Below, piece after piece: positions 23,290 to 31,765 of a DNA stretch of 64,000 bases. The stretch's first letter is position 1. Each line of letters begins with the position of its first letter. The notes below the pieces were generated by a model. The model searched no databases. It saw only the letters and a program-made list of their open reading frames with translations, and was not told the DNA's origin. The DNA lies in assembly GCA_021802645.1 (NCBI GenBank), contig JAJZRO010000010.1, positions 1 to 64,000 on the forward strand, in the 5' to 3' direction. This stretch comes from Deltaproteobacteria bacterium. Its GTDB lineage: Bacteria > Desulfobacterota > Desulfobulbia > Desulfobulbales > Desulfurivibrionaceae. Both the position numbers and the translations under genes were made by a program.

Positions 23290-25260
23290 ATGGTCGAGCG
23301 TCCCGTGTTCAGACTCCCCCTCTTCACCAGCAAGGGCAAGTACAATCAGGCTGTGCTCTGCTTCATGGTGGTGCTGTTTTCCTTCATGGTATTGGTCGAT
23401 TTTCTCATTGTCCGCCATCAGCGCGCCTTTCTTCTCGAAAATGCCCGCGAACAGGCAAGTCGCGACCTCCAGCTCATGGGCGCCTTTGTCGTCGATCCGC
23501 TGCTGGCCTACGATTTTTTGTGGGTGGATCAGTTCATGACCCGGTGGGGCAAGGATCACGCCGAGGTGATCGAACTGACCGCGGTCCTGCCCAACGGCGC
23601 CACCGTGGTCAACTTCCGGCGTCCGCTGCCGGCGAGCGCCACCTCCTTCCCGGTCAGCTATCGCGTCGATTTCATGGGCGAACCGGTGGTGACGCTCAAG
23701 AGCGTGGTTTCCTGCCAGGCGGTGGAGGAGATGCTCCGCAAACTCCACCGCCAGCTCTTTGTCGCCTCGTTCGGTTTCATGATCTTCGTTGGGATTGCCG
23801 TCTGGTTTACGTTGAAGCGGCTGGCGCTGATCCCCCTCGAACTGGAGATCGAGCAACGCCGGCAGGTGGAGCAGGAGCTGGCGCATGCCCGTGACCAATT
23901 GGAGGAACGGGTGCAGGAGCGGACCGTGGAGCTTGAGTCGGCCAACATCCAGCTCAAGAAGGAGATCGTCGAACGCCGGGCTGCGGAACTGAGCCTGGCC
24001 AGTCTGCACCGCCAGAACGAGATGATCCTGGAGTCGGTGGGCGAGGGCATTTACGGCATCGACGTCTCCGGCCACATCACCTTCATCAACCGGGCGGCCC
24101 TGGCCATGCTCGGTTATGCCGAGAGCGGCGACGACCTGATCGGCGCCCATCTCCACGACTTCGCGCACCATGTCCGCTGGGACGGCGTCCCCTATCCCGT
24201 GGTGGAGTGCCCCATCTGCCGTTCCTTTGCCCATCCTTCGCCGCAGCGTGGCAGCGAGAACTACTTCGGGCGGCGGGACACCACCATCTTCCCGGTGGAG
24301 TATGTGAGCGCGCCGCTCAAGGAGGATGGCGCGGTGATCGGTACGGTCGTGGTCTTCGAGGATATTACCGAACGCAAGCGGGCCGAACGGGAGTTGCTCG
24401 CCCTCACCGACACCCTGGAGCGGCGGGTCAAGGAACGCACCGCCCGGCTCGATGCGGCCAATGCCGATCTGCGGGAGACCTTGGGGCAGTTGGAGGAGAT
24501 GCAGAATCAGTTGGTGGAGACGGAGAAGATGGCGGCCTTGGGTGGTCTGGTGGCCGGGGTGGCCCACGAGATCAACACGCCGGTTGGCATCGGGGTGACC
24601 GCGGCCTCGCACCTCAATAAGGCCACCCAGGAGTTCCTCGCTCTCTACGACGCGCAGGCCATGAAGCGCAGCGATCTGGAGAAATACCTCCAGACCTGCC
24701 AGGATTCAAGCCGGCTCCTGCTCTCGAATCTCAACCGGGCGGCGGAGCTGATCCGCAGCTTCAAGCAGGTGGCCATCGACCAGTCCGGCGAGGCCCGGCG
24801 CCGTTTTCAGATGAAGGGCTATGTGGAGGAGGTGCTGTTGAGTCTGCGGCCGATCCTGAAGAAGACCCGCCTCCGCGTCACCGTCGACTGCGACGACGCC
24901 TTGGTGCTCACCAGCTATCCCGGTGCCTTCTCGCAGATCATCACCAATTTCATCACCAATTCGGTCATCCATGCTTACGAGGCGCAGCAGGAAGGGCATC
25001 TTGCCTTCCGGATCACCGCTGCCGGCGGCCGCCTTACCTTCCGGTATAGCGACGATGGTCGCGGCATTCCGCAAGAAAACCTTGCGCACATCTTCGAACC
25101 GTTTTACACCAGCAATAGAGAAAAAGGGGGGAGTGGTCTCGGGCTCCACATCGTCTACAACATCGTCACCCAGAAGCTGGGTGGCACCATTGTCTGCGAA
25201 AGTGCGCCGGGAAAAGGGACCACCTTTGTCGTGGAGATGCCGATCGCCAACGGGGGGTGA
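23290..25260 (+). CDS. PAS-domain sensor histidine kinase
   Basis: A 656-residue membrane kinase. Membrane spans at about 21-41 and 158-176 enclose a periplasmic sensor of about 115 residues. A coiled coil (185-240) leads to a PAS domain (about 243-362) containing a Cys pair (CPIC, 307-310), then a second coiled coil (365-412). The H-box is GVAHEINTP with phospho-acceptor His426. The ATPase domain has NFITNSVIHAY (N-box), SDDGRGIP (G1) and GGSGLGLHIV (G2). There is no receiver domain. The partner is surely the regulator that starts seven bases after its stop. Signal unknown; the Cys pair in PAS could sense redox or metal. No ribosome site is clear before ATG 23290, so coupling to the small upstream ORF is possible. 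Confidence 0.9.
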   Translation: MVERPVFRLPLFTSKGKYNQAVLCFMVVLFSFMVLVDFLIVRHQRAFLLENAREQASRDLQLMGAFVVDPLLAYDFLWVDQFMTRWGKDHAEVIELTAVLPNGATVVNFRRPLPASATSFPVSYRVDFMGEPVVTLKSVVSCQAVEEMLRKLHRQLFVASFGFMIFVGIAVWFTLKRLALIPLELEIEQRRQVEQELAHARDQLEERVQERTVELESANIQLKKEIVERRAAELSLASLHRQNEMILESVGEGIYGIDVSGHITFINRAALAMLGYAESGDDLIGAHLHDFAHHVRWDGVPYPVVECPICRSFAHPSPQRGSENYFGRRDTTIFPVEYVSAPLKEDGAVIGTVVVFEDITERKRAERELLALTDTLERRVKERTARLDAANADLRETLGQLEEMQNQLVETEKMAALGGLVAGVAHEINTPVGIGVTAASHLNKATQEFLALYDAQAMKRSDLEKYLQTCQDSSRLLLSNLNRAAELIRSFKQVAIDQSGEARRRFQMKGYVEEVLLSLRPILKKTRLRVTVDCDDALVLTSYPGAFSQIITNFITNSVIHAYEAQQEGHLAFRITAAGGRLTFRYSDDGRGIPQENLAHIFEPFYTSNREKGGSGLGLHIVYNIVTQKLGGTIVCESAPGKGTTFVVEMPIANGG

Positions 25261-25267
25261 GAGGGGC

Positions 25268-26842
25268 ATGGGACAAGAGAAGGAGCAGCTGATTTTTGCC
25301 GAGGAGTCGGCCGCCGTCAAGGAGAAGAGGCCGGCGGTGGGCGATACCTGGAAGGTCCTCATCGTCGACGACGAGGAGGAGGTGCATGCGGTCACCCGGC
25401 TGGTGCTCAAGGATTTCCACTTTGCCGGTAAGGGGCTGACCTTTCTTGAGGCGTACAGCGGCGGCGAAGCGAAAGAGCTCATTGCCGCGCATCCGGACAC
25501 CGCGGTCATGTTTCTCGACGTGGTCATGGAGCGCCACTGCGCCGGCCTGGATGTCGTGCGGTATGTGCGGGACGAACTCAAGAATTCCTTTGTCCGCATC
25601 ATCCTCCGTACCGGCCAGCCCGGCCAGGCGCCGGAGGAAAAGGTCATCGTCGAATACGACGTCAACGACTACAAGGAAAAGACCGAACTTACCGCCCAGA
25701 AGCTCTTCACCAGCATGGTGGCCTCGCTCCGGGCCTACCGCGATATTCTGACCATCGAGGCGAACCGGCGGGGGCTGGAGAAGATCCTCGAAGCGACCCG
25801 CACCATCTGCAAGACCCGCTCGCTGGAACGGCTTGCCTCCGGAGTGCTGGCCCAGATGGTCGCCCTGTTGCGCCTTGACGAGAGCGCGATCTACTGCACT
25901 ACCTCCGGGGTGGCGCTCAGCAACACCCGTGGCGGCTTGCGGGTCTTGGCCGCCACCGGCGAGTACGAGCGCTATCTCGCCGCCAACGCCACCGAGGTGC
26001 TGCCGCCCAATATCCTTGCCTTTGTCGAGCGGGCGGCGGCAAACAAGGACAGCCTCTACGAAGAGAACCGCTACGTCGAGTATTTTTGCAGCGAAAACGG
26101 CGACGAGGCGGTGGTCTATCTGGAGGGCGATCACGTACTTAACGACCTCGACCGCCGGTTGATCCGCCTCTTCTGCGCCAACGTGCAGGTGGCCTACGAG
26201 AATGTGATCCTGAACCAGGAGATCGAGGGTACCCAGAAGGAGATTATCTATACCTTGGGCGAACTGGCCGAGGTGCGCTCCAGCGAGACCGGCAACCATG
26301 TCAAGCGCGTCTCGGAATACTGCCGCCTGCTGGCCGAACTCGCCGGCCTCGAGGAGCGCGAGGTGGAGATCATCCGCCTGGCCTCGCCCATGCACGACAT
26401 CGGCAAGGTGGCGATTCCCGACGCCATCCTGAACAAGCCGGGGCCGCTGACCGGCGAGGAATACGAGGTGATGAAAGCCCACACCATCCATGCCCAGCAG
26501 ATGCTGGGACTCTCCGATCGGGAGATCATGAAGGCCGCCACCGTCATTGCCCTCCAGCACCACGAAAAATATGATGGCACCGGCTACCCGCGGGGGCTCA
26601 GCGGTGAGGAGATTCATCTCTACGCGCGGATCACCGCCATTGCCGACGTCTTCGATGCCCTCTGCAATGACCGCTCGTATCGGCATGCCTGGGCCATGGA
26701 CGACATCGTGGGGCTGTTCCGCAAGGAGCGGGGGACGCATTTCGACCCGGCGCTGGTGGACCTCTTTCTTGACCATTTCCCCCGTTTTGTCGAAATCAGG
26801 AACGTCTTTGCAAATCATACTGGCACGCTGGCCCAGGCCTGA
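25268..26842 (+). CDS. response regulator with DUF3369 and HD-GYP domains
   Basis: A 524-residue regulator. Residues 28-150 form a receiver domain (acidic pocket VDDEEE at 33-38; phospho-acceptor Asp84 in MFLDVVM). A middle domain of the DUF3369 type follows (about 165-320, GAF-like, with the conserved NTRGGLRVLAATGEYE). The rest is an HD-GYP phosphodiesterase with HDIGK and HHEKYDGTGYPRGL. HD-GYP enzymes hydrolyse cyclic di-GMP, so the kinase/regulator pair probably adjusts cyclic di-GMP and hence motility, pili or biofilm. I use ATG 25268, seven bases after the kinase stop with GAGAGGGG before it; an upstream in-frame start would lie within the kinase gene. Confidence 0.93.
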   Translation: MGQEKEQLIFAEESAAVKEKRPAVGDTWKVLIVDDEEEVHAVTRLVLKDFHFAGKGLTFLEAYSGGEAKELIAAHPDTAVMFLDVVMERHCAGLDVVRYVRDELKNSFVRIILRTGQPGQAPEEKVIVEYDVNDYKEKTELTAQKLFTSMVASLRAYRDILTIEANRRGLEKILEATRTICKTRSLERLASGVLAQMVALLRLDESAIYCTTSGVALSNTRGGLRVLAATGEYERYLAANATEVLPPNILAFVERAAANKDSLYEENRYVEYFCSENGDEAVVYLEGDHVLNDLDRRLIRLFCANVQVAYENVILNQEIEGTQKEIIYTLGELAEVRSSETGNHVKRVSEYCRLLAELAGLEEREVEIIRLASPMHDIGKVAIPDAILNKPGPLTGEEYEVMKAHTIHAQQMLGLSDREIMKAATVIALQHHEKYDGTGYPRGLSGEEIHLYARITAIADVFDALCNDRSYRHAWAMDDIVGLFRKERGTHFDPALVDLFLDHFPRFVEIRNVFANHTGTLAQA

Positions 26843-26890
26843 GGTGCCGCTGCCGCCGGGCTGCAGCCGGTTGGCGGAATCAGGGGAACC

Positions 26891-27535
26891 ATGCGCACCT
26901 CGATCATCGTGGCCACGACGCTCTGCGGCCGGATCAGTCCAGGCGGAATGAGCAGTGCCATCGACCGCCGCTTCCTGGAAGACCAGCGGGCGGCGACCGA
27001 TGCGAGCCTGCTCGGCGCCGGCACGCTGCGGGAAGGGGATGCCCAGATGCGCGGTCCCGGCGGCAGCTTGCCGCCGCAGCGGTGGCGTTGCATCATTACC
27101 GCCTCCGGCGATCTGCCGGTGGAAGGCCGCACCCTTTTTCGCGAAGGCCCGCCACCGCTTGTTTTCACCTCGCAAACAGCCGTGCCGGACCTGACCCGTC
27201 GGTTGGCCGGCCGGGCCGAGATCATCGCGCTGCCCGCCGCCGGCTCGGTGCTTTCGCTGCCCCACCTCCTGGCCGAATTGACCGGCCGGGGCGTGCAGTC
27301 GCTGCTTATCGAAGGCGGCGCCCATCTCAACTACGCGGCGTTGCGTCAGGGCGTGGTGGATGAGGTCTTGGTGACCATCACCCCGAAACTCTCGGGCGAG
27401 AAAGGGGCGCCAACCCTGGCCGATGGTCCGACGCCGCTCGGCGCGCCGTTTCTCGACCTGACCCTGCGCGCCTGTGAACAGGCCGATACCGGCGAACTCT
27501 TCTGCCGCTATCAGGTCAATTCCCGGAGGTCGTGA
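26891..27535 (+). CDS. RibD C-terminal-domain (dihydrofolate reductase-fold) protein
   Basis: A 214-residue protein of the RibD_C / DHFR-like fold: N-terminal strand RTSIIVATTLCGRIS, an NADPH-site like ASLLGAGTLREGD, LLIEGGAHLNYAAL (the characteristic EGG motif) and VDEVLVTITPKLSGEKGAPTL. There is no deaminase domain, so it is not a complete RibD. Such stand-alone proteins reduce pyrimidine or pterin substrates. Two bases separate it from the PP-loop gene, and a FolE2/MptA-type GTP cyclohydrolase lies nearby, so a pterin or folate role is plausible. AGGGGAA precedes ATG 26891. Confidence 0.82.
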   Translation: MRTSIIVATTLCGRISPGGMSSAIDRRFLEDQRAATDASLLGAGTLREGDAQMRGPGGSLPPQRWRCIITASGDLPVEGRTLFREGPPPLVFTSQTAVPDLTRRLAGRAEIIALPAAGSVLSLPHLLAELTGRGVQSLLIEGGAHLNYAALRQGVVDEVLVTITPKLSGEKGAPTLADGPTPLGAPFLDLTLRACEQADTGELFCRYQVNSRRS

Positions 27536-27537
27536 CC

Positions 27538-28281
27538 ATGCACAAACAGGAACTCGCCATCCTTTATTCCGGCGGCACCGATTCGCTGGCGTTGTATGCC
27601 TTGGCCGCCGCCGGCCATCATCCCGCGTTGCCGCGGCCGGTGCGGATTCATCTTCTGCACATGCTGAACGGCATGGGCCGCTTCCCCGAGTGGCCGAGAA
27701 ACCGGTTTCACGTGGCCCGCGAGATCCTCGGCCGCAAGGTGGCTGACCCTGCGCGGCTGCCCGCCGCCGAGATGGTGGAGCTCGACATGGGCCGCCTTTT
27801 CCAGGGGCTGTGGCTCGACCGCTACGAAGAGCTGATGCCCCGATTTAACGGCAAGAATCTGGTCTGTGTCGCCTGCAAACTCGCCATGCACACCCGGGCC
27901 ATTCTCTATTGCACCGAGCACTTCGTGCCGCAGCTGGTGGCGGGCTATGCCCGTCGGCAGGGCTTTTATCCGGAGCAGACCCCGGCCTTCATGGAGCGGA
28001 TCGCCGCCTTTTCCGCCCGTTTCGGCATCACCACCACCTTCCCGGTCTTTGAGGAGTTCGACGATCAGATGGTGACGCGCCATGTGCTGGAGGAGTTCGG
28101 CCTGCCCTCGACCGGCGGCGGCGAACGCAAGTGCCTCTTCTGCCAGACCCTCACCACCGCCACCGAGGCGGAGATCGGCGCCTATGTGGAGGCCATGATT
28201 CCCAAACTCACCGAGTATGTGGAGTATTGTCTGGCCGGCCGGGTCCGGGAGGCAGCGTACTGCTTTCCGCCGGGCCGCTGA
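27538..28281 (+). CDS. PP-loop (adenine nucleotide alpha-hydrolase) ATPase with four-Cys site
   Basis: A 247-residue protein with the PP-loop motif LYSGGTDSLA near the N-terminus, as in QueC, TtcA and other enzymes that adenylate a substrate before substitution. Two Cys-x2-Cys pairs, CVACK (about 105) and KCLFCQ (about 195), could bind zinc or an iron-sulfur cluster. I cannot say whether it modifies tRNA, a pterin or something else. ATG 27538 is favoured over GTG 27532 because GGAGGT lies seven bases upstream. It starts two bases after the RibD-like gene stop and is closed by a strong terminator at 28414-28443, so these two form an operon. Confidence 0.8.
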   Translation: MHKQELAILYSGGTDSLALYALAAAGHHPALPRPVRIHLLHMLNGMGRFPEWPRNRFHVAREILGRKVADPARLPAAEMVELDMGRLFQGLWLDRYEELMPRFNGKNLVCVACKLAMHTRAILYCTEHFVPQLVAGYARRQGFYPEQTPAFMERIAAFSARFGITTTFPVFEEFDDQMVTRHVLEEFGLPSTGGGERKCLFCQTLTTATEAEIGAYVEAMIPKLTEYVEYCLAGRVREAAYCFPPGR

Positions 28282-28349
28282 GGCCGGGTCCTTCCAGGAC
28301 GGTGGCTGCCACCGCGTCAAGGGCCGCCCCGCTTGGAAGATTTAGGCGG

Positions 28350-28389
28350 CCAAGGTGATCACCTGAAGCGAAAAGGCGTCGCCCCTTGG
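28350..28389. other. compact structured element after the PP-loop gene
   Basis: CCAAG (28350-28354) can pair with CTTGG (28385-28389). Between them lie a perfect 12-base palindrome AGGTGATCACCT (28353-28364) and GGCGTCGCC. It is followed 25 bases later by the terminator. It may be an operator or a folded RNA; no known riboswitch consensus matches. Confidence 0.3.
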
Positions 28390-28413
28390 GCAAGAAGAAG
28401 TAACCGTCCTGTC

Positions 28414-28443
28414 CCCCTTCCTGCTTTGGGAAGGGGTTTTTTT
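28414..28443 (+). terminator. intrinsic terminator after the PP-loop gene
   Basis: CCCCTTCC (28414-28421) and GGAAGGGG (28429-28436) pair around a seven-base loop, followed by seven Ts. It closes the RibD-like/PP-loop operon. Confidence 0.88.
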
Positions 28444-28517
28444 GTTGTACAATGAGCGCAAAGGTGACCGATGCCGGCCAGAGCGATGCCGGCCCCCTCA
28501 GCCCACGGCAGGACTCG

Positions 28518-29321
28518 ATGCGCATCAGCTGCGTCATTCCCACCCGCGACCGCATCCAGATGGTGCAGCGCGCCATTGCGAGCGTGCTGGCCCAGGAGCG
28601 TCCCTGCGACGAGATTGTCGTGGTGGACGACGGTTCGGTGGACGGCACCGCGGACCGGCTTGCCGCGCGGTTCCCGCAGCTGCGGCTGCTGCGCCTGTCC
28701 GGCGTTGGCCCTGGCCAAGCCCGCAACGCCGGGGTCGGTCTTGCCACCGGCGAGGTCCTCATGTTCCTCGATTCGGATGACGAATGGACGCCGGACCATG
28801 TGCAGCGCCTGCTGCCGCTGCTGAACGGAGGGTATGCGGTGGCCTACGGCACGGCCCGGACCCTTGATCTGGTAAGTGGTGGCGAGTTCCTCATCCCAGA
28901 CCGCGGCGTCGGCCCTACGGGTGCATGTTTTGACGCCTTGCTGCGCTGGTGTTTTCTGGTGCCTTCCGCCATGGCGGTGCGCCGGGCCGCTTTCGACCGG
29001 GTGGGCGGTTTTGTCCTCAACGATCTGGGCGAAGACTGGGGTCTTTTCTTGCAACTGGCCCAGCATTATCCCTTCGGTTTCGCCGGCCCGGAGCCGATCA
29101 CCGTCCGCTACCTGCATGAAGGCAGTCAGTGCCGTCTCCACAACCGGCAGACCATTTTCGCTGCCGTCTCCGCCCTGCACCAGCTCGGCTGGGAGGCGGG
29201 ATGGCACAGTGCCGCCACCGCCCGCTTCAGTGAACTCCTCAGCTGGCTTAACCAAAAGGATGACCCATGGACAACCGTGCACGAGTGGTACCTCTCCATG
29301 AAACGGGAAAATCTGGTGTGA
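28518..29321 (+). CDS. family 2 glycosyltransferase
   Basis: A 267-residue GT-A-fold transferase. The domain begins at once with RISCVIPTRDRIQMVQRAI. The nucleotide-binding VVVDDGSVDGT follows at about 35, then LSGVGPGQARNAG, and the metal motif LDSDDEW (DxD) near 95. The acceptor half has FVLNDLGEDWGLFLQLAQ with the catalytic ED. The sugar and acceptor are unknown; genes for sugar-nucleotide synthesis are not adjacent. An earlier in-frame ATG at 28452 lies only nine bases after the terminator T-run, has no ribosome site and would add a low-complexity 22-residue tail, so I prefer ATG 28518 with AGGA before it. The next gene overlaps its 3' end. Confidence 0.85.
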   Translation: MRISCVIPTRDRIQMVQRAIASVLAQERPCDEIVVVDDGSVDGTADRLAARFPQLRLLRLSGVGPGQARNAGVGLATGEVLMFLDSDDEWTPDHVQRLLPLLNGGYAVAYGTARTLDLVSGGEFLIPDRGVGPTGACFDALLRWCFLVPSAMAVRRAAFDRVGGFVLNDLGEDWGLFLQLAQHYPFGFAGPEPITVRYLHEGSQCRLHNRQTIFAAVSALHQLGWEAGWHSAATARFSELLSWLNQKDDPWTTVHEWYLSMKRENLV

Positions 29322-30229
29322 GCAGCCGTTTTTCCGCGGCCGAACACCAGCGGGTGCTGGCGGTTTCCGGCGACGTGCCGGAGGAGCGGCCCGCCTTTGC
29401 CCTGCCGCTTTCCGAGGTCGGCATCAGCGGCAAGACCGTCTGGGTCTCGCTGCCCCAGGGGACCTTGCCCTTTGCCGCGGCCATGCACGTCGATCTGGCG
29501 GCAGAGCGCCGGGGCATTCACATGTCGCGGCTGGAAGAGGCGATGACCGCCCTGCACCAGCGGCAATTTGCCGATCTGCGCGGCTATGGGCTGGAACTGG
29601 CCCGGATGATGCTCGACCGGCAGCAGGCAAGCCGGGGCGCCGTCATGCTCCGGGGCAAGTTGCCTCTGCTGCGACAAACCCTGATGAGCGGCCGCACCTC
29701 GCTCGATACCATCGAGATCAGTGCCCGGGTCGAGATGGCAGGGGAAGGATCGGCGGTCCGCGAAGAGGTGGTGGTCGGCGCCGGTATTTACCATATCACC
29801 GCCTGCCCCTGCACCCAGGCCTACAACCGGGTGTTGTTCGGCGAACGGGCCGGCGAATCGCCGCAGCCCACGCACTCCCAACGGTCGTTCACCACCCTCG
29901 CCATGGCGGCGCATGGGGGAGAGCCGGCCTACGACGAACTGGTCGACTGCCTTGCCACGGCGCTGCACGCCACCCAGGACCTGCTCAAAAGACCGGATGA
30001 GGCGGAGATCGTGCTGCAATCCCATCTGCGGCCGCAATTTGCCGAAGACGCGGTCCGCGAGGTCGCCCGTGCTGCGGGCCGTTGTTTCGGCAGCCGGTTG
30101 CCGCCCACCAGCACGGTGGCCATCGAATCCCTGAGCCTGGAGAGCATCCACATCCACGACGTGCGCTGCCGGCTCGACACCACCCTCGGCGCCATCCTGG
30201 CCGCCGACAACGGTCATGGTCACCCTTAA
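29267..30229 (+). CDS. folE2: GTP cyclohydrolase of the FolE2/MptA family
   Basis: A 320-residue type IB GTP cyclohydrolase, making the pterin precursor (dihydroneopterin triphosphate or its cyclic phosphate) for folate or related cofactors. Seen: GIHMSRLEEA, the metal Cys region HITACPCTQAYN and THSQRSFTTLAM. The TACPC...THSQR form is closer to archaeal MptA-like members than to the CPCSK...HNQRS form of typical bacterial FolE2, so the reaction product is uncertain. ATG 29267 has AAAAGGA upstream but overlaps the glycosyltransferase gene by 55 bases. GTG 29318, which overlaps its stop by four bases, is the alternative start. Its end overlaps the next gene by 14 bases. Confidence 0.85.
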   Translation: MDNRARVVPLHETGKSGVSSRFSAAEHQRVLAVSGDVPEERPAFALPLSEVGISGKTVWVSLPQGTLPFAAAMHVDLAAERRGIHMSRLEEAMTALHQRQFADLRGYGLELARMMLDRQQASRGAVMLRGKLPLLRQTLMSGRTSLDTIEISARVEMAGEGSAVREEVVVGAGIYHITACPCTQAYNRVLFGERAGESPQPTHSQRSFTTLAMAAHGGEPAYDELVDCLATALHATQDLLKRPDEAEIVLQSHLRPQFAEDAVREVARAAGRCFGSRLPPTSTVAIESLSLESIHIHDVRCRLDTTLGAILAADNGHGHP

Positions 30230-31682
30230 CCAGGACTGGTTGCGGCACTATCCATCGCGCCTGCGCACCCTTCTGGCGGAAGTGATCCGGGCGAGCGGCG
30301 CGCCTTGCTATGTGGCCGGCGGCGCGGTCCGTGACTGGCTCCTGGGCATCGCGGCCCAGGATCTCGATTTTGCCGTCCCTGCCGGCGCCATCCCCTTGGC
30401 CCGTCAGCTCGCCAAGCGGCTGGGGGGGGCCTTTGTGCTGCTCGATGCCGAAGAGGAGGCGGCCCGGGTGGTATGGCAGCAGTATTGCCTCGACTTTACG
30501 AGCTTTCGCGAGCAGAGCCGCACCATTGAGGAGGACCTCGGCCGGCGGGATTTCACCGTCAACGCCATGGCCGTGGTCCTGGCGCCGGACGGCAAAGGGC
30601 TCGCCCCGCCGTACACCCTCATCGACCCCACCGGCGGCGGGGCGGACCTCGCCGCCCGGTTGATTCGTCATGCGGCGCCGGCGGCCTTCCGGCGCGATCC
30701 GCTGCGTCTCCTGCGCGCCTATCGCTTCCAGGCCACCCTGGGCTTTGCCCTGGCGCCGGCCACCGTGCATCAGATCGAACACGAACGGGCCTTGATCCGG
30801 CAGACGGCAACCGAACGGGTCGCCTATGAACTGGATCGTCTGCTGGCAACGCCGGTCGCCGCCACGGTGCTCGGCGACATGGCGGCCAGCGGCCTGTTGT
30901 TCGAGGTGCTGCCGGAATTGCAGCCGGGGGTGGGGATGGCGCAGCCCGCCAGCCACCATCTCGACGTCTTTGCCCACGGGCTGCGCACCGTGGCCTGTGT
31001 GGCCGAGGTGGGCGCCGACCCCGGTCGCTTCTTCCCCCAGCCAACGGCATTGATCGACTATCTTGCCGATGCGCACCATCGTCTCCATCTCGTCTGGGCC
31101 GCGCTTTTTCACGACGTGGGCAAGCCCGCGAGCTTCGCCCTGCGGGAAGGGCGCATCACCTTTTACAACCACGACCGCACCGGCCGGGAACTCTTCGACC
31201 AGGCCGCCGACCGTCTCCGCTTCAGCCGGGAGAAGCGCGACTGCATCGGCCGGTTGATCGCCCACCACATGTGGCCCTTCCACCTGAACAACGCCCGGCT
31301 CAAGACCGGCATCACCCCCCGCGCCTGCCTCAAGCTGATCAAGGCGATCGGCCCTGAATTGTCCGGCCTCTTCCTGCTCGCCATGGCCGACAGCCTGGCC
31401 GGCGAGGGGCCCGGCAAACCGGCGGGCATGGAGGCGTCGCTGGCCGAGCTTTATGGCGAGGTGATGCAGGTTTACGAGACGCGGATCAGGCCGGTGCTGG
31501 GCGGACCGCTGCTGCTCAACGGCCACGATTTGCAGGCATTGTTCTCCCTGCCGCCGGGGCCGTTGTTGGGTGCCATGCTGCGCGAACTGGAGCAGGCCCA
31601 GGTGGAGGGAGCGGTGCGGGATCGGCATGAAGCCATTGCCTGGGTGCGCCGCTTTCTCGCGGCCCGGGCGGGGGAGAAATGA
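30216..31682 (+). CDS. CCA-adding enzyme / poly(A) polymerase family nucleotidyltransferase with HD domain
   Basis: A 488-residue class II nucleotidyltransferase. The head has CYVAGGAVRDWLLG (about 31-44) and the metal pair DLDF (about 51-54). Then come the RRDFTVNAMAV motif, the RDPLRLLRAYRF motif and the neck. The C-terminal half has an HD domain (LVWAALFHDVGKP near 300, AHHMWPF). These proteins add or repair the tRNA 3'-CCA; an HD domain is typical of CCA enzymes with phosphohydrolase activity. A role as poly(A) polymerase or A-adding enzyme cannot be excluded. The three tRNAs in the window encode CCA, so this would serve repair. ATG 30216 overlaps the previous gene by 14 bases. Confidence 0.88.
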   Translation: MVTLNQDWLRHYPSRLRTLLAEVIRASGAPCYVAGGAVRDWLLGIAAQDLDFAVPAGAIPLARQLAKRLGGAFVLLDAEEEAARVVWQQYCLDFTSFREQSRTIEEDLGRRDFTVNAMAVVLAPDGKGLAPPYTLIDPTGGGADLAARLIRHAAPAAFRRDPLRLLRAYRFQATLGFALAPATVHQIEHERALIRQTATERVAYELDRLLATPVAATVLGDMAASGLLFEVLPELQPGVGMAQPASHHLDVFAHGLRTVACVAEVGADPGRFFPQPTALIDYLADAHHRLHLVWAALFHDVGKPASFALREGRITFYNHDRTGRELFDQAADRLRFSREKRDCIGRLIAHHMWPFHLNNARLKTGITPRACLKLIKAIGPELSGLFLLAMADSLAGEGPGKPAGMEASLAELYGEVMQVYETRIRPVLGGPLLLNGHDLQALFSLPPGPLLGAMLRELEQAQVEGAVRDRHEAIAWVRRFLAARAGEK

Positions 31683-31765
31683 TTTGACGGCCTTTGCGCC
31701 GCCAAGGTACGCTGCAAAGTGGAGACCGAGTCAGCCGGCAGCTGAAGGAACGAACGAGGGAAACG

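Noticed and set aside
25166-27325. 719-codon minus-strand open frame opposite the HD-GYP regulator
   Set aside because: Shadow frame; the plus-strand gene has receiver and HD-GYP catalytic motifs.
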